Positions 27,301-33,368 of a stretch of 44,049 nucleotides of DNA are shown one piece after another. Source of the DNA: a virus. Position 1 is the stretch's first letter; each line of letters begins with the position of its first letter. The notes beneath the pieces are model-generated. The model did no database searches and was not told where the DNA came from. It was given only the letters and a program-made list of their open reading frames with translations. The stretch is from the IMG/VR virus record IMGVR_UViG_3300030389_003806, positions 1 through 44,049 of that record. One strand, written 5' to 3'. The translations under genes and the position numbers were made by a program.

Positions 27301-27920
27301 TAAAAAGAGTAGGTTCAAAAGCATCGCCTTTATTGCAATATATATCACAAGTTTTTACAGGTAAAACATTAAGTGGTTTTACAAATTATGATGTGAATGA
27401 AAAAACAAAATTAAATTGGGTAATGGGTCTGTTTAAAACTACTGTAAAATCTGCTTTGCCTTATGCAACACAAAATGCATTAAGAGAAGATAAGAAATTT
27501 AAATTAACAGATTTATTTGTTCCTAGTAGTGCAGGTATGACTAATAAAAAAGCTAGAAAATTATTTAAATTAGCAATAACTAATGGTGATTACAATATGT
27601 TGAGAGAAACATATATGGGAGCTATTGCCAATGATATAGATCCATTGCCTGAATTAGATAAAACAATATCAGAAATTAAAGGTGATTATTTATATGAAAT
27701 TGTAAAATTTGATAAAACTCGTGATAGTTTAATGAAAAAATTAAATGAATATGAAGAAGGAACTACAGAACATTTATTTATTTCTCGAAAAATAGCAGAT
27801 TTAGATATTAACAGACAAAAGGTTGATGCATCTTATAAAATAGTTGATTTGCTAAAAACCAAAATGGAAGTAGAATATTTAAAATTACCTAAAGTATTTC
27901 CTGAACCACCAGCTAAATAG
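21342..27920 (+). CDS. Giant internal virion / polyvalent protein, 2192 aa
   Basis: The largest gene here. The N-terminus has a duplicated KYPQY motif. Residues about 225-265 form a hydrophobic Gly/Ala helix (MGAVGLGIASNPISTAIGVG). Residues 430-520 are a Lys/Pro-rich linker. Around 590-700 is a segment with SADGKKTILNSGATADAYVE, and around 800-1000 a GFWYYDFGKGI...NDVHMGRFFGYPEG region, both resembling parts of 'large polyvalent' phage proteins (DUF7178-like, from memory). The C-terminal 700 residues are helical with hydrophobic patches. Such proteins are packaged and injected and often carry enzymatic domains, but no catalytic residues can be named here. Two stretches, 23090-23295 and 25296-25445, use C- and G-ending codons unlike their surroundings. 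Its last 8 nt overlap an opposing gene. Confidence 0.7.
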   Translation: MAEQYTKDEFLGIIRQKYPQYNEVEDDFLFDKITQKYPQYKASIIQDKPTQEIEKPLYENQENQIESNAIDQRISMPQMQSEIPDSTSVTTQAQPQSIEMPDAKTASLKDIQNFAQNYDTKKRFAMTDEGVMQSTEKGWIEYQQPELRPIPEGEVAIEKGRFERFTNFISDIVTGKGKELDRQKQKALLIADISNNLDLPMSYVRENYDELVRNPEVTGIQGDPTTMEMLETGMMGAVGLGIASNPISTAIGVGTFMAIDEVENFLISKINDDPYHVGAGKNLSDLLPEQSSSAVKNTVEMIDFIGKAFAVGGGISKAKASKFVQRRPELKKFSKNPDKYVYEKVTKEFITKYNMPKTIQINAEKLDAMGFVEVNPSGKFGGTKKVLTPEAKQLFKQIKPKMTEAQILKMVNEGKNIPVQTSEIIFLADKPWWQRAKGIFGVEGKPKVVSITPAGKGKAKTTAEPYTLEFPKDAKFKTPKAKPKVETKPVRLPEAKVETKTTAPVKLKQGEGFAKETGLENVKDKNILKLHEENRSNPYTEDLEIEFRNEPGEVVLTEQQIIDRNYSPEYFEQDLIKEGEPGYVKGENNYRLIEAGSNSADGKKTILNSGATADAYVEDAIIEPIYKRLQKENPELLQRIKAWESAIERAAQESGIELPTGIEIFSKAYGLNRLQYADQYPELAELAFLPEDIVKDFDAYAGPGVSGVDPLKGTSPIEQIRLTEQTQQPAIQKIKEKPIKPETFSLKKSFDKKRKDIGVPEPAEKHPSIPVGPQERALGAIFNRQPMPTKRQLQKQPGSPGKGTKGFDELVQTLESEIKKNPEFGFWYYDFGKGIKDISLQENMREASINWGITSAQNAVEINLSDQLHIMILARQIDPIKNPGAFRAALRKPKANGLKLKITGRQIDAIMKMYETGTYQGGIKISNYMASTELAVENKFMPFTVNDVHMGRFFGYPEGATIGVPQHRYMQYLSSKLGENFDIYPQQVQALGWKYAKENLSPVKDQKRIKYPPNHPRKHPEKLKGDGSWESALEYAAPEIAIIRRMQENGEWIPSEFINPAFKTAPLPGQKNTMKVKGKDVQLTKETLKDKNTWTNTLYIDDIMAREKAIAPRLIVGFNPGVSRGFLAPDVTLSPDLQKAYWSDAMNSITDDRGRIKFLEELKFPYIVNRRLGSWGALEIANDIILPGGSLQQATTVGAFFGDSMMQDAVIAERPVPDDNSKDISYLLEKEDGTPFTEKEIVKIHKILDPKVMNESTNFSEMGDHSGLKFFLESENHALILDDAIKLLQSKMKDVKFKTGIYNTESNYVPKEEYNKIIKKARSLPRFKGSQNILRAADNLLYKPIWEVYKEYSSEFGTSTKDLKRPEPGKVTFSLKPKSKTLDQLKLERRKKEEKNKLMNESAKEMVDKKTPDIIYKRHVYGATKGFENEILINELNEKTTSLEREAIPFLIEFGEKIKDVNLTPLIDKLGRKDLYDILSKDGIYNELQPIVKQFKNEFSKLWDMQVEWNEDLSDKALKDYVTHIWDVPKNKQQGLISWFTTNNKFQNKRYINTLMEGIEEFDLKPKYLDIGKTLRIYANTVHQTIANKQFIKDMRSLKNTNDLKLITTAQNAPPEWKEIKHPAMKNPVTGAYDKVHPDIYVPLGKILGANEYARSNGKIITALESINGFMKKINLSFSFFHHLALSEAAAIIVGPVKTFKHVNPITFVYRGMIKGDNLAWQKADVAKDFISSGGQLGATADIPVDKIQAGLDVFQTRVAKIPGLSQSAKGLSKINEAWDRALWDYLHDGFKILAYENLVNKHLHKYGEADKVKVKRELAQFVNDTFGGQNWDLLMVSPKMQQYLSLLLLSPDWLASTTRQALSVTGIGSVYKDPEMIKLRKKMGAKFWLNGLLFFGTMMNALNIALREHDIKENPDRYPDIEKNKLKPSYWWERSMFGNTIGSKTKIFYGRDEQGREEYLRWGKQFKELPEMFYDDTGLNFPQAAIKRVGSKASPLLQYISQVFTGKTLSGFTNYDVNEKTKLNWVMGLFKTTVKSALPYATQNALREDKKFKLTDLFVPSSAGMTNKKARKLFKLAITNGDYNMLRETYMGAIANDIDPLPELDKTISEIKGDYLYEIVKFDKTRDSLMKKLNEYEEGTTEHLFISRKIADLDINRQKVDASYKIVDLLKTKMEVEYLKLPKVFPEPPAK
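21386..21463 (+). repeat. 21-bp direct repeat in the giant gene
   Basis: The 21 bases at 21386-21406 recur identically at 21443-21463, 57 nt (19 codons) apart, and encode KYPQY twice. Nucleotide identity, not only protein identity, suggests a recent in-frame duplication at the N-terminus. Confidence 0.7.
25296..25318 (-). terminator. Terminator-like hairpin on the minus strand, inside the giant gene
   Basis: Read leftward, CGAGGG pairs with TCCTCG around an AGAC tetraloop (25318-25303) and is followed after one C by six T residues (25301-25296), the form of an intrinsic terminator. It is antisense to the giant gene and would stop leftward transcription that runs past 27913. It could be chance, because it lies within a stretch of unusual codon use. 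Confidence 0.35.
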
Positions 27921-28068
27921 AATCGCCTACATACATAATTATTAGCTGAACATTACAATCATCATTAGGACAAGATAGGTTGCTAACTACCCCTTTACCT
28001 TCTTGACTATAATCTTCATAATCATGGTCACCACCCCATATTAATTCAGTGCCACACATACAGTTCAT
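27913..28068 (-). CDS. Small zinc-ribbon protein, 51 aa
   Basis: Read directly from the minus strand: ATG at 28068, TAG at 27915-27913. The product begins MNCMCGTELIWGGDHDYEDY and later has a CPNDDC pair, so CxC and CxxxxC knuckles can hold one zinc. Small zinc ribbons with 'C.CG..LIWGGDHD' wording are common in phage accessory regions, with no settled function. The start overlaps the upstream stop (ATGA). Its final 8 nt overlap the 3' end of the giant gene on the other strand, so the two large transcription units meet tail to tail without any spacer. Confidence 0.75.
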   Translation of the reverse strand: MNCMCGTELIWGGDHDYEDYSQEGKGVVSNLSCPNDDCNVQLIIMYVGDSI

Positions 28069-28265
28069 AGTTCTTTAATTTTTCTTATGAGTGATTTTCT
28101 ATCAACACAAGTATCTATGAATGACATGCCATGCTTCATTCCATACTTTTTCAAGTCTACCCATCCCATAGAATTTAAATCAACTTTGTGTATTATTTTT
28201 TTGCCAAATATAATTGTGTTTATTTCCTTGACAATCTCTTTGAACTTTGTTAAATCGTCTCTCAT
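28065..28265 (-). CDS. Small HeH/SAP-like protein, 66 aa
   Basis: I chose the ATG at 28265, which has AGAGAGG six bases upstream and overlaps the previous stop as ATGA. A TTG at 28289 would add eight residues. The product has a helical N-half (DDLTKFKEIVKEINTIIFG) and a C-half with LNSMGWVDLKKYGMKHGMSF and DRKSLIRKIKEL. That is the helix-extended-loop-helix pattern also seen at the end of the 8550-8912 product. It may bind nucleic acid, but the exact function is unknown. Confidence 0.65.
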   Translation of the reverse strand: MRDDLTKFKEIVKEINTIIFGKKIIHKVDLNSMGWVDLKKYGMKHGMSFIDTCVDRKSLIRKIKEL

Positions 28266-28378
28266 TTGATTCCTCTCTTTGACCACCAATCTAATATTGC
28301 TATCTTAGCTAACAGATATAATATCCATATTGGTATTGATATAAAAAAACCTTTTACTATAGCTATTAATAATTCCAC
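28262..28378 (-). CDS. Tiny membrane protein, 38 aa, GTG start
   Basis: Read from the minus strand: GTG at 28378 with GGGAG eight bases upstream, TGA at 28264-28262. The product starts MELLIAIVKGFFISIPIWI and is almost wholly one long hydrophobic helix followed by a basic tail (DWWSKRGIK). Its start lies inside the end of the upstream gene and its stop overlaps the next ATG (ATGA), the same coupling used throughout this operon. That is the main evidence that it is real. A helper of lysis (holin-like or pinholin-sized) is possible. Confidence 0.55.
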   Translation of the reverse strand: MELLIAIVKGFFISIPIWILYLLAKIAILDWWSKRGIK

Positions 28379-28608
28379 TCTCTTTTCTCCCAATACTTTT
28401 TACGAGCTTTTTCTTCAAAACAATTATCTGTAGAATCTACTTTGTTAAGTATCCACTTGTCTTCTTCTTTGTAAAAATCTCTGTCTTCCCAGTTACAAAA
28501 AAATCCTTCACTACTATAGCCATCTTCTACTCTTGGGTATTCACAATTGTAGTATTCGCCTATTCCTATTGTTATGCTAACTACTGTAAACCATGTTAAA
28601 AATAACAT
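28366..28608 (-). CDS. Small exported protein with N-terminal signal or anchor, 80 aa
   Basis: The first 17 residues (MLFLTWFTVVSITIGIG) are a hydrophobic signal or anchor. The remainder is acidic, aromatic and contains three cysteines, so it would face the periplasm or outside. There is no clean lipobox. It starts at the stop of the holin-like gene (TAATG) and is followed by a tiny membrane protein, so it sits in a cluster of three membrane or exported proteins. A spanin-like or lysis-related role is possible, and a superinfection factor is another. No family was recognised. Confidence 0.6.
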   Translation of the reverse strand: MLFLTWFTVVSITIGIGEYYNCEYPRVEDGYSSEGFFCNWEDRDFYKEEDKWILNKVDSTDNCFEEKARKKYWEKREWNY

Positions 28609-29048
28609 TATTTTTTACCTTTTTTAAATGGTTTATCATCGCCCCATATAGGACTTTCAGGTGTTTGGGAATCTACTTTCATACCATTTCCACCAATTTT
28701 AATTTTGTTTCTATCCATAGATACTTCCATATCTTTTTGTGATTGGTCCTGTAAGTGATGCACTAAATCTTTTGCTACAGTAGCCAATGGATCTTCTGGT
28801 GGAGGAGGTGCAACCATAGATGTTAGGACATTAATTAAGCCCAGAGTTATAGTCGAAATTAAACCAGTGACAACTGCTAGTTGTGACTCACCAAGATAGT
28901 AAGCAGCACCTATTAACATACAAGCCATTATTAGTATGGTAGGCACACTAAATACACCTACCCAAAACCTTAATTTGTCTATCATCAGCCTTCTAGCTGC
29001 TGCTCTTTCTTTTTTCTTTTGCTCTATTTCATGTTTACTAGGTGTCAT
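28608..29048 (-). CDS. Holin-like membrane protein, 146 aa
   Basis: The N-terminus is a charged helix (HEIEQKKKERAAARRLMI). Two transmembrane segments follow at about residues 27-50 (FWVGVFSVPTILIMACMLIG) and 58-80 (AVVTGLISTITLGLINVLTS). Then comes a Pro-rich hinge (APPPPEDP) and a charged soluble tail of about 60 residues. A charged N-terminus plus two close membrane helices is a class II-like holin layout, although the long tail is unusual. The putative endolysin is on the other strand at 8067, so the lysis genes would be split. Other roles for a small membrane protein cannot be excluded. Confidence 0.55.
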   Translation of the reverse strand: MTPSKHEIEQKKKERAAARRLMIDKLRFWVGVFSVPTILIMACMLIGAAYYLGESQLAVVTGLISTITLGLINVLTSMVAPPPPEDPLATVAKDLVHHLQDQSQKDMEVSMDRNKIKIGGNGMKVDSQTPESPIWGDDKPFKKGKK

Positions 29049-29049
29049 A

Positions 29050-29676
29050 TTAACCTTTAATTATTGTCCTTTTTTTCTCCCTAAAAGATACATCATTAAA
29101 CTTACAAATAACAAAGATTTCTTGTATCCTATCGTAAACTCTTGATCCATACATATCTACTATTTGTTGTCCAGTTAAGTTTGTAGTTATAATAGTAACA
29201 GAGTTTAGTCTGTTTCCTGGATAATAGTTTTTAACATGCTCATATCTTTTTTCTATTAATCCACCAATGTAATCATGAGCTGCATCTGTGTTAGGTTTTT
29301 CATCACCTAAATCATCTATCAATAAAACTTCTTTTTTAGTAATATCACTTAACTCTGATATTGCATCATATTTATCACTGTACTCAGATCCCATCAATCG
29401 CAAATACTCTTCATACATACTTCTACAGCTTGTCATTTTAGTATCTGATGAATTACCAAATCTTCTACATGAATAGAACAAAAGTTTAGCCAATGTGGTT
29501 TTGCCACATCCTACAACACCTTGAAAAAGATAGTGAGCACTTACTTTCATAGCATCATGTTGAACACCATCAATCATATTGTTACCATATAATTGCATGT
29601 CTTTTTCAATTCTCTCTATTATGTTTTTATTATTTTTTTTGTATGCTTTTGGATATACTATTTCAAATTTACTCAT
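29050..29676 (-). CDS. DnaC-like AAA+ helicase loader
   Basis: A 208-aa ATPase. Walker A is GVVGCGKTTLAK (residues about 53-65), Walker B is VLLIDDLGDEK (about 115-126), and the sensor strand is VTIITTNLTGQQIVD (about 164-178), followed by an arginine-containing SRVYDRIQE segment. This is the DnaC/IstB-type layout. Such phage proteins load a replicative helicase, here presumably the host's, because no phage helicase is visible. It would work with the initiator encoded at 37867. The start overlaps the upstream stop (ATGA). Confidence 0.82.
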   Translation of the reverse strand: MSKFEIVYPKAYKKNNKNIIERIEKDMQLYGNNMIDGVQHDAMKVSAHYLFQGVVGCGKTTLAKLLFYSCRRFGNSSDTKMTSCRSMYEEYLRLMGSEYSDKYDAISELSDITKKEVLLIDDLGDEKPNTDAAHDYIGGLIEKRYEHVKNYYPGNRLNSVTIITTNLTGQQIVDMYGSRVYDRIQEIFVICKFNDVSFREKKRTIIKG

Positions 29677-30146
29677 TTCATCCTCTCTATGTATTCCCAG
29701 GGTATTTTGTAATACTCCTTGTTATTGTCATGGTATCTATCTCTATCACAATCTATTGTAATTATTTTTAATGCTTGATACCTTATTTTTTTTAACTCTC
29801 TTGCCATAGAAGAATATGTAAATATAATCAATGGTGCTATCTGATTCCATTTATCATATGATTCCATATCTTCTAATTTTAATCGAAGAATATCCCTACA
29901 TCCTTTTACTTCTATAAAATAAAAGTGATTGCCTTTTACTACACAAGCATCAGGCATGTTTCTTAAAAATGCAGGGAACTTCATCCAGTATTTAGATAAG
30001 ACTTTATTATCTAATTCATCAAAACCAATCCTCATGTAGAACAGGTCGTTTCTATCTGCGAAATATTCGTCTGTCTTGGTCTGTGCTAAGTCTCTGTGAT
30101 TACTACTCTGTCTCTCTTGAAAAGTTTTTTCGTAATCTCTTTTCAA
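29673..30146 (-). CDS. PD-(D/E)XK-family nuclease-like protein
   Basis: A 157-aa protein with NMPDACVVKGNHFYFIEVKG: the Asp in PDA and the E-x-K in IEVKG fit the metal-binding core of PD-(D/E)XK nucleases (VRR-NUC or Hjc-like size). The preceding segment YMRIGFDELDNKVLSKYW resembles the family's N-terminal helix-strand. The start at 30146 is TTG and lacks an obvious Shine-Dalgarno site, so the exact start is unsure. An ATG lies 37 codons further in but would remove part of the fold. Placed between an SSB-like protein and the helicase loader, it probably processes branched or replicating DNA. Confidence 0.65.
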   Translation of the reverse strand: MKRDYEKTFQERQSSNHRDLAQTKTDEYFADRNDLFYMRIGFDELDNKVLSKYWMKFPAFLRNMPDACVVKGNHFYFIEVKGCRDILRLKLEDMESYDKWNQIAPLIIFTYSSMARELKKIRYQALKIITIDCDRDRYHDNNKEYYKIPWEYIERMK

Positions 30147-30149
30147 AGA

Positions 30150-30416
30150 TTAAAAAGGAATATCGTCTTTGAATGTTTCAGGATTATCTATTAAATCAGG
30201 TTTGCTCGTAGTGTCCTTTTTAAAGCTTTCAGCTTCTTCCTTTGTCGTTACCTTTATACTTTTATACTCTTTACCAGCCTTGCTTACATTATTCCATGCA
30301 GACAATCTGTACTCTTCATTTTTTATAACTATAGTTCCTGTAAAATCAGGTTGTGTCTCTTTTGTTTTTTCATTTACAAACAAAACACCTTTCATATTAT
30401 TGTCATAATCAGACAT
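30150..30416 (-). CDS. Small SSB-like single-strand DNA-binding protein
   Basis: An 88-aa protein. The core has TGTIVIKNEEYRLSAWNNV and GKEYKSIKV, a compact beta-rich layout like very small OB-fold or DUF736-type proteins. The last residues are DDIPF, exactly the acidic hook by which bacterial SSB recruits partner proteins. This strongly hints at an SSB function, although the body is much shorter than usual (about 110-180 aa). AAGGAG seven bases before the ATG supports the start. It overlaps rusA by 8 nt and lies in the same operon as RecT, exonuclease and helicase loader. Confidence 0.6.
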   Translation of the reverse strand: MSDYDNNMKGVLFVNEKTKETQPDFTGTIVIKNEEYRLSAWNNVSKAGKEYKSIKVTTKEEAESFKKDTTSKPDLIDNPETFKDDIPF

Positions 30417-30828
30417 CTATCATCTCCTTTATTATTATTATGGTTTGTGGGTCTGTTGAATATATTTTAGTAGCTTCAACATGCACTACTTGCGAATCAT
30501 CTTTGTACATAATACCATTTAGACAATCCATTACAAATTTTATATAATTATCTATATCAGGTCTAGACTTACAATAGTATGGCACACCCTTTTTCAATTG
30601 ATCGCTGTATTTGCCTGTTCTGTAGTGGTTTTTAGGTCTAGGTATATAAAAGTATAGCTGCAGATGTATATTAAAATTAAAAGGCAATTTAGGCTTCTTT
30701 TCTATTTTGCTTATAAAATCATCTTTTTCTAGTTTAGATGGGTCATAGGTAAAACCTTTTTTAGTATGCCTATGTCTCTTTTGAGCTATAGGCTTACCTG
30801 GAATAATTAATGAAAGAGAGTCCACCAA
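30409..30828 (-). CDS. rusA: RusA-like Holliday junction resolvase
   Basis: A 139-aa RusA-family endonuclease that cuts four-way DNA junctions. The opening IPGKPIAQKRHRHTKKG is the family's basic substrate-contacting start. The catalytic segment is SRPDIDNYIKFVMDCLNG followed by YKDDSQVVHVEATK, with the conserved aspartates in PDIDN and KDDSQ and the Lys in EATK. Length fits RusA. The start is TTG at 30828 or GTG at 30825, and neither has a clear Shine-Dalgarno site. An AAAAATGGGT sequence that also occurs near the recombinase gene lies just upstream (30831-30840, minus strand). Confidence 0.85.
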   Translation of the reverse strand: MVDSLSLIIPGKPIAQKRHRHTKKGFTYDPSKLEKDDFISKIEKKPKLPFNFNIHLQLYFYIPRPKNHYRTGKYSDQLKKGVPYYCKSRPDIDNYIKFVMDCLNGIMYKDDSQVVHVEATKIYSTDPQTIIIIKEMIDV

Positions 30829-30848
30829 TGACCCATTTTTACTTACAC

Positions 30849-31784
30849 TTATAATAGGTTGTTCAACCTTTCTAATACTTCTTTCTTTGTAGGCTCAGAA
30901 AAATCATTAGATATAGTTTTTTTTCCTGTTACTTTCAGTAGCATATCTTCTGCCTGTTGACCATTGCCATTCATTTTAATTTCTGACATTAAACCTTCAG
31001 CTGTATCTTTAAAAGAATAATCTATATCCTGGTCCAATACTACAGGATGTACTATCTCTTCAGCCTCCTGGTCTATGATTTTATCAGAGTTACTAACAGC
31101 ACTTGACAATATCAAACTTTCTTTAGTTGTAGACTTAGGCAGCTGCTTGTCTATCAATTGTCTTAACACTGTTTTTTTAGCCATTGCATCAAAGTTACTC
31201 TTCCATGGACTTGAACTACTATTATATCCCTTAGCAAACTTTTTCATATGATCTATAATTTCTTGTTTTGACATCAAGCATAATGTGTCACCACCATTGT
31301 TAAGTTTAGCATATGCATAGTATGCTATAGGCTCTCCTCTTTCCCCTGTGACTAATGGTTTATGATAAAAGTTTGGATTGTATCCTTTAACATATTCATA
31401 ATCATCATTTTCACATATTACATCTGCATCTATCATTTTAATCATACCACTATTCCAAGCTAATTTTAACATACCTCTGTACTCAATTAAAAATTGTACA
31501 TCTTTACCATATGGAACAAGAGCTGCTTCCATCAATGGACTGTTTGGTTCTAAACCAAATCTTGCAGATTCCATCATAGCTTTAATTAATGATTTAGGAT
31601 TGCATTGTTGTAATTTGTTGTTACTTTGCACTGCTATCAAACAAGCATTTACAAACTGCTGTGTATTGCTGTTCATTGGTAAAACAGATTGAAAAGCATC
31701 AGACCTTGACTTTATCATACCATAAATATCATTGGTTTTTTGTGTCAAAGCTTTTGTTTTCTTTTTTGACTCTTTGATATCCAT
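30849..31784 (-). CDS. recT: RecT single-strand annealing protein
   Basis: A 311-aa RecT-family annealase. It has a helical start and the family block 'NPKSLIKAMMESARFGLEPN', followed by AALVPYGKDVQFLIEYRGML, GYNPNFYHKPL, AYAKLNNGGD and SPWKSNFDAMAKKTVLRQL, all in canonical order. The last 80 residues are variable and acidic. RecT binds single strands and anneals complementary DNA, and is normally paired with a 5'-3' exonuclease. Here that is the YqaJ-family gene immediately upstream, whose stop overlaps this ATG (TAATG). It probably supports recombination-dependent replication and genome end joining. Confidence 0.92.
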   Translation of the reverse strand: MDIKESKKKTKALTQKTNDIYGMIKSRSDAFQSVLPMNSNTQQFVNACLIAVQSNNKLQQCNPKSLIKAMMESARFGLEPNSPLMEAALVPYGKDVQFLIEYRGMLKLAWNSGMIKMIDADVICENDDYEYVKGYNPNFYHKPLVTGERGEPIAYYAYAKLNNGGDTLCLMSKQEIIDHMKKFAKGYNSSSSPWKSNFDAMAKKTVLRQLIDKQLPKSTTKESLILSSAVSNSDKIIDQEAEEIVHPVVLDQDIDYSFKDTAEGLMSEIKMNGNGQQAEDMLLKVTGKKTISNDFSEPTKKEVLERLNNLL

Positions 31785-32704
31785 TATCTTTCCTTTATTT
31801 TTATTATAAATCTTCTTTGACCATCTACCTCTTGCATGTATTCCTGGTGCAATTCAGGATGATCTTTTCTAAATTGCTTCATATCAAACTTTTTTCTAGG
31901 TTTAGTTTTTTTCCATGTAGCTAAATCCAAACCATTGCTTGATAACAACTCACTGCTCTCCATTTTTTTCATTAGTTTTAGTTGTGTTTTTTCTATGTCA
32001 TCTTGCAATCTTTTTTTTGTTTTACTTAATTGATTTAAACTATTTATATCTTCTAATTCATCATTGGATGCTTCACATATTTTATCAGGATCAACTTGAT
32101 TAAATACTTTTCTTGCATCTCTTGTAGACCTGGGAATTGGTGGTACTTTTTTACTTACATTGTTTAACCAAAAATCTATTAACTCTTGTCTCATATTAGT
32201 TATAAACTCTTCATCCCTGTAATATTTTTCTACAAAAAATTCTTTTGTATGATTTAAAACCAATCCACAAAAGTATATATATGGTGTTTGTGTTATCATC
32301 ATCTGACCTTGTATTTGACAATAATAATAATCAGGTATCTCACCATCCCAAAACGACATTGTCTTATACTCTACAGCAACTTTTTCTTTTGTTACAAATC
32401 CATCTAAATTAGCTGTTAAAAAACTGTATCTACGATCAAACCTAATTTTATTATCATTAAATACTTTTAGTCCTGTTTCCTCTTCAAATAACTTTTTGAT
32501 AATAGGCTCCAGGTCTCTTCCCAATCTCATGTGCAAGTTATCTTCTACAGGTTCTAAACCATTTACTTTTTCAAAGTATAAATCTACATTAGATTTGTAT
32601 GGATTATGACCCAGGACTGCACTTACATCACTCATACCTATAGAATGTTGTCTCTCTTTGAGCCATACTTCATATGGCATCTCTCTTGTATTTATGTATT
32701 TCAT
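31784..32704 (-). CDS. YqaJ-family recombination exonuclease
   Basis: A lambda-exonuclease-fold protein of 306 aa that makes 3' single-strand tails for RecT. Motifs: RQHSIGMSDVSAVLGHNPYK (family opening), GRDLEPIIKKLFEEETG, LTANLDGFV (catalytic Asp), VAVEYKTMS (E-x-K) and YYYCQIQGQMMIT, all characteristic of YqaJ. The C-terminal 90 residues include a coiled segment and a basic TWKKTKPRKKFDM tail. I chose the ATG at 32704, which has AAGGAG five bases upstream. A GTG at 32710 is also possible and would overlap the previous stop. Confidence 0.9.
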   Translation of the reverse strand: MKYINTREMPYEVWLKERQHSIGMSDVSAVLGHNPYKSNVDLYFEKVNGLEPVEDNLHMRLGRDLEPIIKKLFEEETGLKVFNDNKIRFDRRYSFLTANLDGFVTKEKVAVEYKTMSFWDGEIPDYYYCQIQGQMMITQTPYIYFCGLVLNHTKEFFVEKYYRDEEFITNMRQELIDFWLNNVSKKVPPIPRSTRDARKVFNQVDPDKICEASNDELEDINSLNQLSKTKKRLQDDIEKTQLKLMKKMESSELLSSNGLDLATWKKTKPRKKFDMKQFRKDHPELHQEYMQEVDGQRRFIIKIKER

Positions 32705-32706
32705 CT

Positions 32707-33132
32707 TCACTCCTTTGTCTCTCTATATATTTCTAAACATTGCTCTAAATTAAACTCTTCATCACCATTTAAATTAAAATATTTTTTATCTACTACACAA
32801 CTAAATGGTATGTATATAACTTTTTTTAATGGTATAAATACCAGTGCTAAAATATCTACATCATATGTGTTGTAATGTTTTTCTTTGTACACAGTTTTTT
32901 CACAACTTCTCATTTTTCTAGTAGTTCTGCATATTCTAAATTGATATGAATTTTTATTTCTTTTTTTACTTGTAGATTTTACTTGCACTTTAATAACATC
33001 GCCATTATTTACTAATCCTAAATCAAAACTCATATTACCATTAATTTCAAAACATTCATAGCCTTGCAATGCAATATCATACATAGCAAGGTACTCACCA
33101 GTCTTGCCTAATGATCTACTTATTTTCCCCAA
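32707..33132 (-). CDS. Second PD-(D/E)XK-like nuclease or group I endonuclease-like protein
   Basis: About 141 aa from the TTG at 33132 (AAGGA five bases upstream). An ATG at 33174 would add 14 residues overlapping the previous gene. Features: SLGKTGEYLAMYDIALQGY (conserved Glu of the first helix), MSFDLGLVNNGDVIKVQVKS (Asp and Q-x-K catalytic strand), then YDVDILALVFIPLKKVIYIP. This helix-Asp-QxK pattern recalls the small PD-(D/E)XK proteins related to group I intron endonucleases. Lying directly upstream of the exonuclease, it may handle recombination intermediates, but mobile-endonuclease ancestry is equally possible. Confidence 0.6.
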   Translation of the reverse strand: MGKISRSLGKTGEYLAMYDIALQGYECFEINGNMSFDLGLVNNGDVIKVQVKSTSKKRNKNSYQFRICRTTRKMRSCEKTVYKEKHYNTYDVDILALVFIPLKKVIYIPFSCVVDKKYFNLNGDEEFNLEQCLEIYRETKE

Positions 33133-33364
33133 TCTTTTCCTTGCATTTAGGACATTGTTTTTGCTCCATACCATAAGTAGGCAATGTGCCTTTTTTATAA
33201 TAGTGATATGGGTTTTTAATATCAGCAGATTTAACTTCCCAACACTCCTCACAATCAGGACACAGTTTTGGAAACTTATAATAGTTAATCACATCATCTG
33301 CTCTTTTAAGTCTATTGTCATTTGGATTGCGACTACAAAAAGCTTCATACCACCATCCATTCAT
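33116..33364 (-). CDS. Zinc-finger protein, 82 aa
   Basis: Two CxxC pairs are visible: CPDCEECWEV and, 30 residues later, CPKCKEKIGE. These would form one zinc ribbon. The N-terminus has MNGWWYEAFCSRNPND, with the NPND...RADDV wording of small phage DNA-associated proteins. The ATG at 33364 was chosen because AAGGA lies seven bases upstream. An ATG six codons earlier overlaps the preceding gene. It overlaps the next nuclease gene by 17 nt. A DNA-binding or recombination accessory role is plausible. Confidence 0.6.
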   Translation of the reverse strand: MNGWWYEAFCSRNPNDNRLKRADDVINYYKFPKLCPDCEECWEVKSADIKNPYHYYKKGTLPTYGMEQKQCPKCKEKIGENK

Positions 33365-33368
33365 AAGC

